Positions 61,450 to 64,000 of a DNA stretch of 64,000 bases are shown one piece after another. The notes beneath the pieces were generated by a model that worked only from the letters and a program-made list of their open reading frames with translations, searched no databases and was not told the DNA's origin. The position numbers and the translations under genes were made by a program. Origin of the DNA: Anaerostipes hadrus ATCC 29173 = JCM 17467 (GTDB taxonomy: Bacteria; Bacillota; Clostridia; Lachnospirales; Lachnospiraceae). The stretch spans positions 2,115,001 through 2,179,000 of the forward strand of contig NZ_AP028031.1 in NCBI RefSeq assembly GCF_030296915.1, in the 5' to 3' direction. Position 1 is the stretch's first letter. Every line of letters begins with the position of its first letter.

Positions 61450-62211
61450 CTAGTTTACATCATGGTATTTTCCAAGGAATTCTCTTGTTCTTTCATTATC
61501 AGAACTGAATACCTCATCTGGAGATGCATCTTCAATGATGACTCCTTTATCCATAAAAATGATCCTGTCTGAAATTTCTTTTGCAAAAGCCATCTCGTGT
61601 GTGACGATCACCATCGTGATATTTAGATCTGTCAGTGATTTGATGACTTTTAATACTTCTCCAGTAAGCTCTGGATCAAGTGCAGAAGTCGGTTCATCAA
61701 AGAACAAGATCTTTGGTTCCAAGGCTAATGCTCTTGCGATCGATACTCGCTGTGACTGTCCACCAGATAATTCACATGGATAAGCATCTGCCTTTGTCTC
61801 AAGACCTAATTTCTTTAACAGCTCCCTTGCCTTCTCTTCTGCCTGTTTCTTAGGTACTCCTGCAACACATACAGGGGCTTCCATTACATTTCTTAGAACA
61901 CTATAGTGTGGAAACAGGTTAAAGTTCTGAAATACAAATCCTGTTTCCATTAAAATTTCTTTCAAAATATCTTTGCCTGCGTAGACTGGTGCTCCATTCT
62001 TTGTCTCAACCAGTGTCTTTCCATCGATCGTGATCGTTCCGGATGTGATCGTCTCTAACTGATTCATACAACGCAGTAATGTTGATTTTCCTGATCCCGA
62101 TGATCCAATGATCGAAATGATCTCGCCGTCATTGATGTTGAAGGAAATGTCTTTCAATACGGTAAGATCTCCGAATTTCTTCTCTAAGTTTTTAACGGAT
62201 AAAATACTCAT
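61450..62211 (-). CDS. Polar amino-acid ABC transporter, ATPase (GlnQ type)
   Basis: A 253-residue cytosolic ATPase. Walker A IGSSGSGKSTLLRCMNQLE, Q-loop GFVFQNFNLFPHYSVLRNV, signature LSGGQSQRVSIARALA, Walker B ILFFDEPTSALDPELTGEV and switch His in VTHEMAFAKEI. The order binding protein, permease, ATPase is normal for polar amino acid importers. It precedes the citrate synthase gene. Confidence 0.93.
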   Translation of the reverse strand: MSILSVKNLEKKFGDLTVLKDISFNINDGEIISIIGSSGSGKSTLLRCMNQLETITSGTITIDGKTLVETKNGAPVYAGKDILKEILMETGFVFQNFNLFPHYSVLRNVMEAPVCVAGVPKKQAEEKARELLKKLGLETKADAYPCELSGGQSQRVSIARALALEPKILFFDEPTSALDPELTGEVLKVIKSLTDLNITMVIVTHEMAFAKEISDRIIFMDKGVIIEDASPDEVFSSDNERTREFLGKYHDVN

Positions 62212-62223
62212 CTTCTTTCCTCC

Positions 62224-62880
62224 CTAACGATAATAGTTCATTCTTTTCTCAATGACTGAGAATACTTTTGATACAATGGCATTCATGATCAAGTAGAAAA
62301 TACCTGCTACAACAAGATAGATCATTCCACGGCTTCGTGCCATCTGGTTTGTTGCCACAACGTAAATCTCCATAACACCAATAACATGAGCTAAGGATGT
62401 ATCCTTAACCAATGTCATACACTCACTTCCAAGGGATGGTGTGATGATCTTTACAACCTGAGGTAAAATGATCTTAAAGAATGTCTGTGATCTGTTAAAT
62501 CCTAATACTTTCGCTGCTTCATACTGACCTTTTGGAATTGCCTGAATACCACTTCGATAAATCTCTGCAAAATATGCTGCGTAATTTAAAGAAAAACCGA
62601 TAATTGCCGCTGTCATACGATCAAGGCTTAATCCTGCGATATAATATAGTCCAAAATAGAATCCATATAACTGCAGGATCAGTGGTGTCCCTCTCATGAT
62701 CAATAGGAAAAATCGAATTGGCATCTGAATGATCAGAAGCTTTGACATTCTTCCTTTAGCAATTATCATACCAAGAATCAGTCCAAAAATCAAAGTCAGA
62801 AAGAATAAGATCAATGTAGATTGCAGACCATTTTCAATTAATAACTTTACGATTTCTGGAAAACTTTGTGTTCCATCCAT
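62224..62880 (-). CDS. Polar amino-acid ABC transporter, permease (HisM/GlnP type)
   Basis: A 218-residue membrane protein with about five helices. The ABC permease coupling loop (EAA motif) is EIYRSGIQAIPKGQYEAAKVLGFNR, and MRGTPLILQLYGFYFGLYYI matches the family. It presumably forms a homodimer, as only one permease gene is present. 12 bases before the ATPase gene. Confidence 0.92.
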   Translation of the reverse strand: MDGTQSFPEIVKLLIENGLQSTLILFFLTLIFGLILGMIIAKGRMSKLLIIQMPIRFFLLIMRGTPLILQLYGFYFGLYYIAGLSLDRMTAAIIGFSLNYAAYFAEIYRSGIQAIPKGQYEAAKVLGFNRSQTFFKIILPQVVKIITPSLGSECMTLVKDTSLAHVIGVMEIYVVATNQMARSRGMIYLVVAGIFYLIMNAIVSKVFSVIEKRMNYYR

Positions 62881-62962
62881 AATTTTCTACTCCTATATTA
62901 CTTATTTTTATCTATATTTATAAGGGACGGGTTATTCCTTTATAATATCTTTATAAGCGGAA

Positions 62963-62988
62963 AAAGGGCTTTAGCACGTAAGCCCTTT
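62963..62988 (-). terminator. Hairpin between binding-protein and permease genes
   Basis: Stem AAAGGGCTT / AAGCCCTTT (62963-62971, 62980-62988), followed on the minus strand by TTTCCGC. Partial termination here would give the usual excess of binding protein over membrane parts. Confidence 0.6.
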
Positions 62989-63012
62989 CTTCCTTAAAAT
63001 TTATTTCTTTAA

Positions 63013-63819
63013 TTATTTGATTGTTGTGATGTCTTCATCAAACCATTTTTCGCTTATCTTCTTTAATGTACCATCTTTTGCCATTGCTTTTAACTGTTTT
63101 ACAACTTCGTTGCAAAGTGCTTTGTCATCTTTTCTGAATCCAATGACATATTTTTCTTTTGCTACACTGTCTTCTAATACTTTATATTTACCAGCATCTT
63201 TCTTTGTGTAGTATTTTGCAACAACTTCATCCATAACAGCCGCATCTAATCCGTGTCCTAAATCATTTAAAATCTGAACATTGTCTGCTAACAGTTTGAT
63301 CTTTGAATTCTTTAATTCTTTTACACTATCTGCTGCATCAGCTGCTGTAGATCCTGACTGAATTCCAACTTCTGTATCTTTTGTAATGTCTTTTAAAGAT
63401 TTGATCTTACTGTTTGCTGGTACAATCAGTACCTGATGGTTATCCATGTAAGATTCTGAACATAACATTTCTTTTGCTCTGGCTTTGCTGTATGTAACAC
63501 CATTCCATAAACAGTCAACTTTCTCTGTATTAAGTTCCTGTTCTTTGGAATTCCAGTTGATTGGCTGTAATTTTAATTTGATTCCCATTCTCTTTGTTAC
63601 TTCTTTTGCAAGATCGATATCAAATCCTACAATATTATCTTTCTTATCTGTAAATCCCATTGGTGGAAAGGATGAATCAAGTCCAAGAACTAATTCTTTC
63701 TTAGACTGTACATCTTTCAATGAGTTATCTGCCTTCTTCTTTTCTTCTTTCTTACCGCATCCTACGAGCATAGATGCTGCAAGTGCGACTGTTAATAACC
63801 CGACTAAAAACTTTTTCAT
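63013..63819 (-). CDS. Amino-acid ABC transporter substrate-binding lipoprotein
   Basis: A 268-residue lipoprotein with lipobox LVGC (Cys21), then a Lys-rich linker and a type II periplasmic-binding fold (SBP_bac_3): LVLGLDSSFPPMGFTDKKDNIVGFDIDLAKEV, the acidic-residue pocket WNGVTYSKARAKE and a C-terminal WFDEDITTIK. The ligand is a polar amino acid, which cannot be specified further. It is the first gene of the operon and has its own strong promoter. Confidence 0.92.
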   Translation of the reverse strand: MKKFLVGLLTVALAASMLVGCGKKEEKKKADNSLKDVQSKKELVLGLDSSFPPMGFTDKKDNIVGFDIDLAKEVTKRMGIKLKLQPINWNSKEQELNTEKVDCLWNGVTYSKARAKEMLCSESYMDNHQVLIVPANSKIKSLKDITKDTEVGIQSGSTAADAADSVKELKNSKIKLLADNVQILNDLGHGLDAAVMDEVVAKYYTKKDAGKYKVLEDSVAKEKYVIGFRKDDKALCNEVVKQLKAMAKDGTLKKISEKWFDEDITTIK

Positions 63820-63883
63820 AACTTTATCGCTCCTTTATACATTTTATTCAATCAGCACGCTACCATGCTAAAGTATTTGCTTT

Positions 63884-63912
63884 ATAATAGCAAAGTTCTC
63901 TTGCTTTGTCAA
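63884..63912 (-). promoter_or_regulatory. Promoter of the amino-acid ABC operon
   Basis: Minus strand: -35 TTGACA (63907-63912), 17-bp spacer, -10 TATTAT (63884-63889), about 65 bases before the start codon of the binding protein gene. Confidence 0.75.
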
Positions 63913-63954
63913 ACCTTATCCTCTGTTTTTTGTTACATTTCTATTACATATTTA

Positions 63955-63983
63955 TTGAGTTTCCATGAATCTTGTGCTATTCT
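63955..63983 (+). promoter_or_regulatory. Possible promoter of a gene beyond the right edge
   Basis: TTGAGT (63955-63960), 17-bp spacer, TATTCT (63978-63983). The window ends 17 bases later in AAAAGGA, which could be the start of a ribosome binding site or of a leader. Confidence 0.4.
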
Positions 63984-64000
63984 AGAAGAGTATAAAAGGA

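Overview
The window looks like chromosomal DNA of a low-GC, anaerobic, gut-type Firmicute of the family Lachnospiraceae. An Anaerostipes-like genome is my best guess, but the genus cannot be fixed from the sequence alone. The evidence is AT-rich DNA with strong AGGAGG-type ribosome binding sites, a CIRCE/HrcA-type heat-shock operator before clpB, an FMN riboswitch before a stand-alone ribB, a heterodimeric LacL/LacM beta-galactosidase, and protein families common in that group. Most genes are chromosomal housekeeping or metabolic genes. The accessory parts are 2.4-11 kb, 30-32 kb, 43.7-44.1 kb and 48-60 kb.

Layout. The left edge (1-225) carries tandem rRNA-type promoters firing leftwards out of the window. 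Then come a lipoprotein and a PLP-dependent aldolase. A minus-strand arsenic/metalloid operon (arsR, a frameshifted permease, a redox-active CxxC protein, an ACR3 arsenite exporter and an arsenate reductase; 2.7-5.8 kb) is bracketed by two near-identical terminator hairpins. Two insertion sequences follow: an IS4-like element with a frameshifted transposase, and an intact-looking IS1182-type element that sits on a duplicated hairpin. ribB with its FMN riboswitch, a dead ABC ATPase fragment and a duplicated ribB leader segment come next. Then there is a lactose operon (GPH permease, lacL, lacM) with a divergent AraC regulator.

16.6-31.7 kb is mostly housekeeping: RNA methyltransferases, RdgB, a YfcE-type phosphodiesterase, uracil-DNA glycosylase, DacF-type carboxypeptidase, tRNA-Arg(CCU), a ClC antiporter and FeoA. 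It also holds a probable tiny RNA gene, a minisatellite and an AAA-ATPase/PD-(D/E)XK protein. 32-43.6 kb holds clpB, a UbiD/UbiX/sugar-kinase cluster and a six-gene 5-oxoprolinase operon (pxpA, accC, accB, pxpC, pxpB and a YcsG-type NRAMP transporter). 44-47 kb is a hybrid histidine kinase and its response regulator.

49.2-51.8 kb encodes a large secreted protein with an aerolysin/ETX-MTX2-like region, a candidate beta-pore-forming protein. 51.9-58.4 kb contains a decayed SorC regulator, a gene with two frameshifts, and an uncharacterised minus-strand gene row: phosphoesterase, HPr-kinase-like P-loop protein, nucleotidyltransferase, RelA/SpoT-domain alarmone synthetase and two small proteins. 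The right end has citrate synthase behind a polar amino-acid ABC transporter operon.

The most unusual non-coding content is a set of long imperfect palindromes (31810-31994, 43776-44077, 59436-59698, 59864-60016) directly 3' of genes. Two of them are versions of one element that differ by an internal deletion, and a 34-bp flank is shared between 43.7 kb and 60.0 kb. Several single-base frameshifts, some in homopolymers, mean that either real gene decay or assembly indels must be considered.
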